From assembly GCA_021790555.1 (NCBI GenBank), contig JAJYGY010000024.1:1-5675 (forward strand): a stretch of DNA of 5,675 nucleotides, read 5' to 3'. This document shows positions 1 through 5,675 of this stretch, in pieces. The DNA is from a bacterium (GTDB taxonomy: Bacteria > Oederibacteriota > JAJYGY01). Position 1 is the first letter of the stretch, and each line of letters starts with the position of its first letter. Below the pieces are notes generated by a model that saw only the letters and a program-made list of their open reading frames with translations, searched no databases and had not been told where the DNA came from. Both the position numbers and the translations under genes were made by a program.

Positions 1-9
1 TTCCGATCT
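1..9. other. Residual Illumina adapter sequence at contig edge
   Basis: The first nine bases read TTCCGATCT, identical to the last nine bases of the common Illumina adapter end GCTCTTCCGATCT, including the terminal T used in T/A ligation. A nine-base match at the extreme edge of a sequence is very unlikely by chance. Genomic sequence therefore probably begins at base 10. The last adapter base makes the stop codon TAA (minus strand, 9-11) that appears to end the downstream M16 gene. The match is seen directly; calling it adapter is inference from knowledge of the library chemistry. Confidence 0.88.
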
Positions 10-584
10 TAGTCGCCGGGGCCGAAGAGGGCCTTGGTGAAAAGCACCCGGGTGATGGAATCCGGCGTGTCCTCCACGTGGCCGAGGGATTCGGCCAGGT
101 CCTGCCGGGCGGTTTGAAGCCGGGCGGGGTCGAAGGCGGGGTCGAGCAGCATGCCCGAAAACAGCTTCAGGACCTCCTTCAGGTCCCCGGACAGGCAGTG
201 GAACGAGGCGCTGAAGTCCTCGGTTTCGGGCCCCACCGAAATGGAGGCGGCGCGGTTTTCCACGGCCGCGTCGAACTCCTGGGGCGAAAGGCCGCCCGAG
301 CCGCCCTCGCGCATGGCCGAGCAGGCCAGCGCGGCCAGGCCCTCCTTTCCGGGCGGGTCCAGGACCGCGCCCCCCGCCATCAGCAGCCGCCCGGAGACCA
401 GGGGCATGGCGTCGTCCCTCAGGAAGACCACCTTCAGGCCGCAGGGCAGGCCACTGACCTGGAAGGAGGGCACGGTCATTTTCAGGGGCGGGTGCTGCGG
501 GAACCTGGGCGCCCCGGCCAGGGCGGCGGAGGCCAGCGCCAGCGCGGCGGCCAGCAGGGGAAGCGGCCGTGGCGACTTATTCAT
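10..584 (-). CDS. M16 family peptidase-like protein, non-catalytic subunit (3' truncated by contig end)
   Basis: This is the N-terminal 191 residues of an exported M16B (pitrilysin/insulinase, mitochondrial-processing-peptidase-like) protein. Residues 1-23 form a signal peptide: basic MNKSPR, an Ala/Leu-rich core, and probable cleavage after ALA. The mature part follows the M16 fold, with a first strand at about 49-56 (GLKVVFLR) and the AGGAVLDPPGKEGLAAL region at 70-86. Where active members carry HxxEH, this protein has A-L-A-C-S-A (85-90), so the zinc ligands are absent. It is probably the structural, substrate-binding partner of the zinc-bearing subunit encoded just upstream. The ATG overlaps the end of that gene by 8 bases (ATGAATAA), and an AGGGGGA ribosome site lies at 588-594, suggesting translational coupling. 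The apparent stop at 9-11 uses an adapter base. Family members usually run to about 400-450 residues, so more than half is missing. The family call is firm; the partner role is inferred. Confidence 0.88.
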
Positions 585-594
585 GCTTCCCCCT
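577..594 (-). promoter_or_regulatory. Overlapping stop/start and Shine-Dalgarno coupling the two M16 genes
   Basis: On the minus strand AGGGGGA (588-594) is followed three bases later by ATGAATAA (577-584). The ATG begins the non-catalytic M16 gene and the TAA ends the catalytic one in another frame. The strong ribosome site lies inside the upstream coding region. This layout is typical of translational coupling and would favour equal output of two subunits. The arrangement is seen directly; coupling is inferred. Confidence 0.75.
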
Positions 595-2082
595 TTGCAG
601 AGTGGCGATGGTGAGGTTGCGGTCCACCAGGTAGCGGCCGGCCGCCTCCTGGATGTCCCGGGAGGTCACCTCCCGCACCATGTCCAGGAAGCGCGGCATC
701 CAGCGCCAGTCCCCGTGCACGGCCTGGTCGAAGGCCAGGGACTCGGCCATGCCCAGGGTGGAGGTCTTGCCCCACAGGAAGGAGGCCTCTTCGGCCCGGC
801 GCGCGCGCTTTAGCTCGGCCGGGGTCACCCCGTGTTTCTGGATGCCGGCGATCTCCGCCTGGACGGCCCGCACCACCTCGGCGGAATCGTGGCCCGAGGC
901 GGGATCGAACTGAAGGACGAAAAGGTCCGGGTCGCGCTCCCCGGGCCAGCCGTCGAAGGACGAGATGGAGGTGACCAAGCGCCTGCCGAAGACCAGCTCC
1001 TTCACCAGCCGCGAGGTGTCCCCGTTGGTGAGGATGTCGGAAAGCACCTCCAGGGCCACGGCCCGGGGGTCGGGAAAGTTCGGCTTGTGCCAGGCCATGG
1101 CGGTGATGGGGTCGGCGTCGAAGAGCACCCGCACCTGTTTCTCCCCGTCCTGGGGAGGTTCGCGGGTCCAGTCCTGTTTCAGGGGCGCGATTTTGGGGTT
1201 GGGGACCCTGCCCAGGGTCTTTTCAAAAAGGGCCAGCACCTTCCCGGGGTCCACCCCTCCCACCACGGCCAGCACGCCCCGGTCGGGGCGGTAGCACTGG
1301 CGGTAGAAGCGCACCGCGTCGGGCCTCAGCAGGCGGCGGATGTCCCCCATCCAGCCGATGGCCGGGTCCTTGTAGGGCGCGGCCTGGTAGGCCGTGGACT
1401 GCAGGGCCTCGAAGAGCCGGCCCTCGGGGGTGGATTCGTTGCGCCAGCGCCTCTCCTGGGCCACCACGTCGCGCTCGGTGTAGAACTCGCGGAAGACGGG
1501 GTGGCTGAGGCGGTCCTCCTCGACGCGGGCGTAGAAGCCCACCTGGTTGGCCGGAAGCGTGACGGTGTAGGCGGTGGCGTCCTGGCTGGTCCAGGCGTCG
1601 AGGTTGGCGCCCCCCCGCAGGCGGTACAGGTTGGAAAGCTCGTCCTTCACCACCAGCTTCTCGTCGGCGGCTTCCAGCTCCTTCAGGCGCGCGCGCAGGC
1701 CCTTCAGCCTGGCCTCGTCGGGCCGGGCCTTGTCCTCCTCGGCGTCGATGGCGGCGGCCACCTTGTCCTGGGCTTCAAGGATGGGCCTTTCCCTGGCCCA
1801 GTCGCGGGTGCCGATGGTCCGGGTGCCCTTGAACATCATGTGTTCCAGCATGTGGGGCAGGCCGGTCTTTCCCTTGGGGGCGTCCTGGGCGCCCACGGGC
1901 TCGATGTAGGCGAAGGACACCACCGGCACGCCCGGCCTGGGGAGCACCAGCACCGTCATGCCGTTGGCCAGCCTGCTTTGCGTCACGGGAAGGTTGAAGC
2001 CCGCGCCCGCGGCCCCGGCCGCGAAAGGAGCCAGGGACAGCCCGGCCAGGGCCGCCGCCATCAATATCCGCTTTTCCACCAT
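577..2082 (-). CDS. M16 family zinc metallopeptidase, catalytic subunit (exported)
   Basis: This is a complete 501-residue M16B metallopeptidase. Residues 1 to about 27 form a signal peptide (MVEKR, then an Ala/Leu/Phe-rich core), so the enzyme should act in the periplasm. The inverted zinc motif HMLEH is at 77-81, giving ligands H77 and H81 with E80 as catalytic base. The distal ligand is most likely E210 in ERDVVAQE (203-210), with E203 matching the conserved upstream Glu of pitrilysin. The C-terminal M16 domain covers about 245-430 and contains the R/Y motif region (FYRQCYRPDRGVLAVVGG, 259-276). Between HMLEH and E210 lie 128 residues instead of the usual roughly 75. The extra part, about 98-150, is highly charged with a leucine heptad (L126, L129, L133, L136, L143), probably a short coiled coil. 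The start has a GGAGG ribosome site at 2087-2091. The gene lies 34 bases after glpD and overlaps the degenerate M16 gene, so the two probably form a heterodimer. The natural substrate cannot be deduced. Confidence 0.94.
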   Translation of the reverse strand: MVEKRILMAAALAGLSLAPFAAGAAGAGFNLPVTQSRLANGMTVLVLPRPGVPVVSFAYIEPVGAQDAPKGKTGLPHMLEHMMFKGTRTIGTRDWARERPILEAQDKVAAAIDAEEDKARPDEARLKGLRARLKELEAADEKLVVKDELSNLYRLRGGANLDAWTSQDATAYTVTLPANQVGFYARVEEDRLSHPVFREFYTERDVVAQERRWRNESTPEGRLFEALQSTAYQAAPYKDPAIGWMGDIRRLLRPDAVRFYRQCYRPDRGVLAVVGGVDPGKVLALFEKTLGRVPNPKIAPLKQDWTREPPQDGEKQVRVLFDADPITAMAWHKPNFPDPRAVALEVLSDILTNGDTSRLVKELVFGRRLVTSISSFDGWPGERDPDLFVLQFDPASGHDSAEVVRAVQAEIAGIQKHGVTPAELKRARRAEEASFLWGKTSTLGMAESLAFDQAVHGDWRWMPRFLDMVREVTSRDIQEAAGRYLVDRNLTIATLQRGKHE

Positions 2083-2116
2083 GAAACCTCCCCGCCGAGA
2101 GCCGCGTCCCGCGCCT

Positions 2117-3754
2117 TCAGGACCCGTATTCCCCCTCCAAAATCCCCTTCAGGCGGGCCACTTCCTGCCTGCCGCGCGCGGCGTCCCATCCCAGTTCCCG
2201 CCCCATCAGTTCGGCGGCCCTGGCCGGGGCCGGGGAGTCCGGCTTCAGCCCGAGTCCCAGGAAGCTTCGCCGCAGGAAGAAGTCGTCCAGGCGCCGGGCG
2301 TCCTCGTGGCGCACCGCCCACACCACCTCGGCCTGAAGGTCCGGACGCGCCGGGTCCAGGGGGCGCAGCCATTCGTGGTTCTCCTCGGCCAGGCGAAGCA
2401 CGCGGCCGGCCATCCTGCCGTAGAGGCCCAGCACCCAGCGGGCCTGCTCCGGCTTCAGGCCCCAGCGGCCGGCCAGGGCCATCACCTGGCGCTTCTCGAA
2501 ATTGGCCCACAGCTCTCCTTCCGGGGCGCCGGGCAGGGGCAGGCGGGCGCTCAGGCTGGGGCCGGCCTTCAGGCCCGCGGCGCGGCAGGCCCGGCGCACC
2601 ACCTTGCGGCCCAGGCTGCGGTAGGTGGTGAACTTGCCTCCCGTCACCGAGAGGACCCCCTCCTCCAGGTGCAGCATGGCCTCGCGCCTGGCCGAGACGG
2701 GCGAACCCTTGCCCGGCGGGGCCGCGCCGGCCAGGGGCCGCACCCCGGCGAAGCTCGCCAGCACGCTGGACCGCTCCAGGGCGGCGCCGGGGAAGAGCCG
2801 GTTGGCCTCGTCCAGAAGGTACTGGATCTCGTCGTCCCCGGCCTTCAGGGCGTCCAGGTCGCCCTCGAAATCCGTGTCCGTGGTGCCGATCAGGCTGACC
2901 GGGGCGTTCCCCAGGGCGAAGGGCAGGATGAAGAAGACCCGGTTGTCCTTCTTGGCCGACACCAGCAGGCCGTTCCCCTTCGTCAGGCCCGGCACCAGGA
3001 TGTGGATGCCCTTGCTGGGCCGCACCTTGCGCGAATCGGCCCAGCCCATGTCCTTCAGCACCCGGTCCACCCAGGGGCCCGTGGCGTTGACGAGCAGGCG
3101 CGCCTTCACCACGGCGGTGTCGCCGGTCTCCCCGTCCTCCAGCACCGCCTCCACGCCGCCCCGCCGGCGCGAGGGGAGCCCGGCCAGGGTGGTGTAGTTG
3201 CGGCATTCGGCCCCCGAGGCCCTGGCCGCGAGGACGTTTTCCCAGGTGAGGCGGGCGTCGTTCATCTGGCAGTCCCAGGTGGCCGCCAGGGCCTTCAGGC
3301 CCCGGGGGTCCAGGCCCGGCTCCATCTTCAGCCCCGCCTTCGCCGAGAAGAACTCGTGCCGGTGCACGTTGCCGAAGAGGGCCAGCAGGTCGTAGAGCCA
3401 CAGGCCGCAGCGTATCCAGAAGGAGCCGCGGGCGTCGCCCCGGCAGATGGGCAGCAGGATGCGCAGGGGCCGCACCAGGTGGGGCGCCAGCCGGCCCGCC
3501 AGCAGGCGGCGCTCGCGGCTGGATTCGAACACCAGCCCCATCTGGAAGTTCTCCAGGTAGCGCAGGCCCCCGTGCACCAGCTTGGTGCTGCGGCTGGAGG
3601 TTCCCCAGGCCCAGTCGCGCTTTTCCACCAGCAGCACGGAAAGCCCCGAAAGCGCGGCTTCGCGGGCGATGCCCGCCCCGTTGATGCCGCCCCCCACCAC
3701 CAGGAGGTCGTAGGTCTTGCCGTTCAGGCCGGAAAGCGGGGCGCGTGGGGTCAT
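2117..3754 (-). CDS. glpD: FAD-dependent glycerol-3-phosphate dehydrogenase, GlpD type
   Basis: This 545-residue enzyme oxidises sn-glycerol-3-phosphate to dihydroxyacetone phosphate and passes electrons via FAD to membrane quinones. It is expected on the cytoplasmic face of the inner membrane. The FAD-binding Rossmann motif is GGGINGAG (21-28) after the strand YDLLVV. The family signature TSSRSTKLVHGGLRYLE is at 52-68. Further conserved blocks are LVNATGPWVD (221-230), KGIHILVP (248-255), IGTTDTDFEG (289-298), GVRPL (337-341, with R339 matching a substrate-site arginine of E. coli GlpD from memory) and TGGKFTTYR (371-379). The C-terminal DAO_C domain runs from about 410 and includes VRHEDARRLDDFFLRR (481-496). 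There is no cysteine cluster at the C-terminus, so this is not the GlpA subunit of the anaerobic GlpABC enzyme. Length matches GlpD, with about ten extra N-terminal residues. The ATG has AAAGG at 3762-3766, seven bases away. No glycerol kinase, GlpF or GlpR gene is adjacent in view, so the link to glycerol uptake is not shown here. Confidence 0.96.
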   Translation of the reverse strand: MTPRAPLSGLNGKTYDLLVVGGGINGAGIAREAALSGLSVLLVEKRDWAWGTSSRSTKLVHGGLRYLENFQMGLVFESSRERRLLAGRLAPHLVRPLRILLPICRGDARGSFWIRCGLWLYDLLALFGNVHRHEFFSAKAGLKMEPGLDPRGLKALAATWDCQMNDARLTWENVLAARASGAECRNYTTLAGLPSRRRGGVEAVLEDGETGDTAVVKARLLVNATGPWVDRVLKDMGWADSRKVRPSKGIHILVPGLTKGNGLLVSAKKDNRVFFILPFALGNAPVSLIGTTDTDFEGDLDALKAGDDEIQYLLDEANRLFPGAALERSSVLASFAGVRPLAGAAPPGKGSPVSARREAMLHLEEGVLSVTGGKFTTYRSLGRKVVRRACRAAGLKAGPSLSARLPLPGAPEGELWANFEKRQVMALAGRWGLKPEQARWVLGLYGRMAGRVLRLAEENHEWLRPLDPARPDLQAEVVWAVRHEDARRLDDFFLRRSFLGLGLKPDSPAPARAAELMGRELGWDAARGRQEVARLKGILEGEYGS

Positions 3755-3779
3755 GGAAGAACCTTTGAAGGGACGCGGT

Positions 3780-4595
3780 CTAGGGAATGACGATCTTGGC
3801 GAAGTCCAGTTCCTTGTCCGGGGCCGGATATTCCAGGCCCATGGATTCCAGCTCCCCGACCAGGATCCTGGAGACGACGTAGTCGCGGTACCAGTGGTGG
3901 TCGGCCGGCACCACGTGCCAGGGCGCGCGCCTGGTGGCCGTGGCGGCGATGGCCTCCTGGTAGGCCTTCTGGTAGTCCTTCCAAAGGGCCCGCTCCTTGA
4001 TGTCGGCGGGGCTCAGCTTCCAGCGCTTTTCCGGGACCTGAACCCGGTCCCGCAGGCGGCGGCGCTGCTCGGCCTTGGAGACGTTCAGGAACACCTTCAC
4101 CAGGCGCACCCCGTTGTCCGTCAGCATGGATTCGAAGTCGCGGATCTGGGCCAGCCGCCGCCCCGCCTCCTCGTCGGAGATCAGGCCGTGCACCCGCGTC
4201 ACCAGCACGTCCTCGTAGTGGGACCGGTTGAAGATGCCGATGAAGCCGCGCTCCGGCACCCGCCGGTGGATCCTCCAGAGGAAGTCGTGGGCGGCCTCCT
4301 CCGGGGTGGGGACCTTGAAGGAGTGCACCCTGCAGCCCGCCGGGTTGACCCCGGAAAGCACGTGCTTGATGGTGCCGTCCTTGCCGGCGGTGTCCATGCC
4401 CTGCAGCACCAGCAGCAGGGCGAAGGCGCGCGAGGCGTAGAGGCGGTCCTGCAGGGACTCCATCTCGAGCAGCATCCGGTGGGTGCGCTCCTGGGCCCGG
4501 CCCCTGCCCTTGTGCCCCTCGAAGCCGCCGGTGTCCGAAGGGTCCCAGTGCTTCAGCCGGAACTTCCCCCGGCCGGTCACCCGGTATCGTTTCAT
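3780..4595 (-). CDS. ppk2: Polyphosphate kinase 2 family protein, class III-like
   Basis: This 271-residue cytosolic PPK2 enzyme transfers phosphate from inorganic polyphosphate to nucleotides. The N-terminus MKRYRV...KHWDPSDTGGFEG (1-27) matches the one-domain PPK2 proteins related to Meiothermus ruber PPK2, a class III enzyme able to convert AMP to ADP and ADP to ATP. Walker A is GMDTAGKDG (67-74 plus the preceding G). Walker B is within IFNRSHYEDVLV (121-132). The lid region is PEKRWKLSPADIKER (188-202). The C-terminal signature PADHHWYRDYVVSRILV is at 230-246, and the chain ends KIVIP like relatives. The length is normal (about 265-275). The start chosen is the ATG at 4593-4595 because GGGGAGG stands five bases upstream; a longer frame from a TTG at 4617-4619 would add eight unconserved residues and lacks this spacing. 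The gene is 33 bases after the glycosyltransferase and 25 before glpD. The family is certain; class III rests on remembered similarity, and class II or mixed specificity remains possible. Confidence 0.93.
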   Translation of the reverse strand: MKRYRVTGRGKFRLKHWDPSDTGGFEGHKGRGRAQERTHRMLLEMESLQDRLYASRAFALLLVLQGMDTAGKDGTIKHVLSGVNPAGCRVHSFKVPTPEEAAHDFLWRIHRRVPERGFIGIFNRSHYEDVLVTRVHGLISDEEAGRRLAQIRDFESMLTDNGVRLVKVFLNVSKAEQRRRLRDRVQVPEKRWKLSPADIKERALWKDYQKAYQEAIAATATRRAPWHVVPADHHWYRDYVVSRILVGELESMGLEYPAPDKELDFAKIVIP

Positions 4596-4600
4596 CCGCG

Positions 4601-4607
4601 CCTCCCC
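4601..4607 (-). promoter_or_regulatory. Shine-Dalgarno sequence fixing the ppk2 start
   Basis: GGGGAGG on the minus strand lies five bases before the ATG at 4593-4595. It is the strongest ribosome site in the 33-base gap after the glycosyltransferase stop. It falls inside the eight-codon extension that a TTG start would give, which argues that those codons are untranslated leader. Confidence 0.8.
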
Positions 4608-4628
4608 AGCCCTGGCCAAAAAGGCATC

Positions 4629-5675
4629 TTACGCCTTCCGGGCGGCCTGATAAAGCCCTTCGCAGCGCCGCACCATGTCGCCGAAGCCCCATTCCGGCCC
4701 CAGCGAGGCGCGGCCGGCGCGGCCCATGGCGCGGCGCCGGGCCGGCTCGGCCAGCAGCAGGCCCACCCGCCCGGCCAGGGCCTCCACGTCGCCGCTCTGG
4801 CAGAGGTAGCCGCTGCGGCCCTCGCGCACCAGTTCCGGGGCCCCGTCCACGTCCGTGGCCACCACGGGCAGGCCCAGGCAGAAGGCCTGGGGCAGGACGC
4901 AGGGCAGGCCCTCCCAGCGCGAGGTCAGCAGGAAGAGGTCGAAGGCCGAGGCCAGCCGGGCCGCGTCGCCGCGCCATCCCAGGAAGCGCACCCGGTCCGA
5001 GAGCCCCCAGGACCGCGCCAGGGCCTCGGCCTCCGGACGGAGGGGCCCGTCGCCCAGGTACACGAAGCGGGTCCTGGGGTGGGATTCCAGCACCCGCCGC
5101 GCCACCCGCACGAAATCCAGGGGGTTCTTCTGCGGCTTGCAGTTGGCCACGCATCCCACCAGGGCCTCGCCGGGCTTCAACCCCAGCTCGCGGCGGGCCG
5201 AAGCGCGGTGGCGGGCCGCGCCCCGCCAGGCCGGAAGGTCCACGGCCGCCCGCACCACGCGGTACTGCTCCGGCCGGCCGATGCGGTTCAGCAGGCCCTT
5301 GTCGCGCACCGAGGCGGCCACGCACACCAGCAGGTCGGTGACGCCCGCCAGGAGGCGCTCCAGGGCCGCGTAGGCGGCGCGGGCGCGGCGGCCCATGGCG
5401 TCGTGGAAGGACCACCCGTGCACCGTGTGCGCCACCAGGGGCACGCCGGCCATCCAGGCCGCGGCCCGGCCCACCAGGCCTGCCTTGCTGGAATGGGTGT
5501 GGACCACGTCCACGCGGCGCCGGGCAAAAAACCAGGCCAGCCGCAGCGTGGCCAGCAGGTCCCACAGGGGCGAGATGGGGTGCTTCAGCCATGGCAGGCG
5601 CACGAAACGGCTTCCCAGGGCGGCCTCGGCCTCCTGGTCCAGCATGCCTCCCGGCCCGGCCACGAGGAAGGCCTC
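4629..5675 (-). CDS. Glycosyltransferase family 4 protein (5' end beyond window)
   Basis: This is a GT-B fold, retaining GT4 sugar transferase, 348 residues visible, probably cytosolic or peripheral at the inner membrane and likely acting in lipopolysaccharide, capsule or exopolysaccharide assembly. The frame is open to the right edge: the visible chain begins EAFLVAGPGGMLDQEA, the usual end of the first Rossmann unit in this family, so a few tens of residues are missing. The GTG at 5661-5663 is internal, not the start. The N-terminal domain has VDVVHTHSSKAG (55-66) and HTVHGWSFHD (83-92). The C-terminal donor-binding domain starts near VGCVANCKPQKNP (173-185), followed by FVYLGDGPL (204-212), VRFLGW (229-234), and TSRWEGLPCVLPQAFCLG (251-268), then GLPVVATDVDGAPELV (268-283). 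The usual EX7E motif reads E255-X7-Q263, a variant I believe occurs in this subfamily. The hydrophobic helix at about 38-50 (LLATLRLAWFFAR) may touch the membrane. Donor and acceptor sugars cannot be told from sequence. It is the first visible gene of the run. Confidence 0.92.
   Translation of the reverse strand, partial: EAFLVAGPGGMLDQEAEAALGSRFVRLPWLKHPISPLWDLLATLRLAWFFARRRVDVVHTHSSKAGLVGRAAAWMAGVPLVAHTVHGWSFHDAMGRRARAAYAALERLLAGVTDLLVCVAASVRDKGLLNRIGRPEQYRVVRAAVDLPAWRGAARHRASARRELGLKPGEALVGCVANCKPQKNPLDFVRVARRVLESHPRTRFVYLGDGPLRPEAEALARSWGLSDRVRFLGWRGDAARLASAFDLFLLTSRWEGLPCVLPQAFCLGLPVVATDVDGAPELVREGRSGYLCQSGDVEALAGRVGLLLAEPARRRAMGRAGRASLGPEWGFGDMVRRCEGLYQAARKA

Noticed and set aside
832..2631. 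Long plus-strand open frame (about 599 codons) opposite the M16 and glpD genes
   Set aside because: It is antisense to two clearly conserved proteins, and its translation is a Gly/Pro/Ala/Arg/His-biased product without recognisable domains. Long antisense frames are expected where minus-strand codons end in G or C and so rarely make stops on the other strand.
1958..3790. Long plus-strand open frame (about 610 codons) opposite glpD
   Set aside because: Same explanation: a shadow of the GC-rich codon pattern of glpD, with biased composition and no motif.
4596..4619. TTG start for ppk2 adding eight residues
   Set aside because: The extension covers the best Shine-Dalgarno sequence and is not matched in relatives, which begin with the MKxYRV segment.
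4614..4626. GCC-TTTTT-GGC in the gap before ppk2, as a terminator or hairpin
   Set aside because: The stem is only three or four base pairs with the T-run in the loop instead of after the stem. It is not an intrinsic terminator.
167..5590. Repeated CCTGAAG (plus-strand CTTCAGG), as a possible uptake or Chi-like signal
   Set aside because: Nearly every copy is an in-frame Leu-Lys pair written CTG-AAG after a C-ending codon, all in the one coding direction. The copy near 2114-2120 at the glpD stop is an exception. Codon preference explains the rest; a genome-wide strand-normalised count would be needed to revive the idea.
3751..5592. 613-codon minus-strand frame spanning ppk2 and the glycosyltransferase
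   Set aside because: It overlaps two genes with intact motifs in other frames, and its product is Gly/Pro/Arg/Ala low complexity. A frame shadow, not a fusion protein.
5661..5663. GTG as the start of the glycosyltransferase
   Set aside because: The frame remains open upstream to the edge, encoding EAFL that continues the conserved strand before AGPGG. The true start is outside the window.
5650..5675. Adapter sequence at the right edge
   Set aside because: No AGATCGGAAGAGC-like sequence is present, and the glycosyltransferase frame reads through sensibly to the last base.

Overview
This is a GC-rich, gene-dense piece of a bacterial chromosome with all five recognisable genes on the minus strand. 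Transcription runs from the right edge towards the left edge in this order: glycosyltransferase family 4 (5' end missing), class III-like polyphosphate kinase 2, FAD-dependent glycerol-3-phosphate dehydrogenase (GlpD), catalytic M16 zinc peptidase, and non-catalytic M16 partner (3' end missing). The gaps are 33, 25 and 34 bases, and the two peptidase genes overlap by 8 bases. Each internal start has a purine-rich Shine-Dalgarno sequence. No promoter, terminator, RNA gene, repeat array or mobile element is visible, and no gene-free stretch exceeds 34 bases. The simplest reading is one polycistronic unit whose promoter and terminator lie outside the window.

Organism: both M16 proteins have N-terminal signal peptides, consistent with periplasmic proteins of a Gram-negative cell. 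The glycosyltransferase fits a polysaccharide pathway. Codon use is strongly G/C-ending (CTG for Leu, AAG for Lys). The protein flavour suggests a Desulfovibrio-like deltaproteobacterium (Desulfobacterota), but this is an impression, not a demonstrated assignment.

Left edge: bases 1-9 (TTCCGATCT) equal the 3' end of the standard Illumina adapter (GCTCTTCCGATCT). They are almost certainly not genomic. The adapter base at 9 completes an apparent TAA stop at 9-11, so the 191-residue second peptidase is an artificial truncation of a normally roughly 400-450-residue protein. Right edge: the glycosyltransferase frame stays open to base 5675, so its N-terminus lies beyond the window.

How the genes may work together: the M16 pair looks like an exported heterodimeric peptidase with one zinc-bearing and one degenerate subunit. 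GlpD feeds electrons from glycerol-3-phosphate into the quinone pool. PPK2 regenerates nucleotide di/triphosphates from polyphosphate. The glycosyltransferase probably builds a surface polysaccharide. No obvious single pathway joins all five, so the array may be a housekeeping operon of mixed functions. I found no convincing previously undescribed system. The most consequential observation is the adapter-derived false stop.
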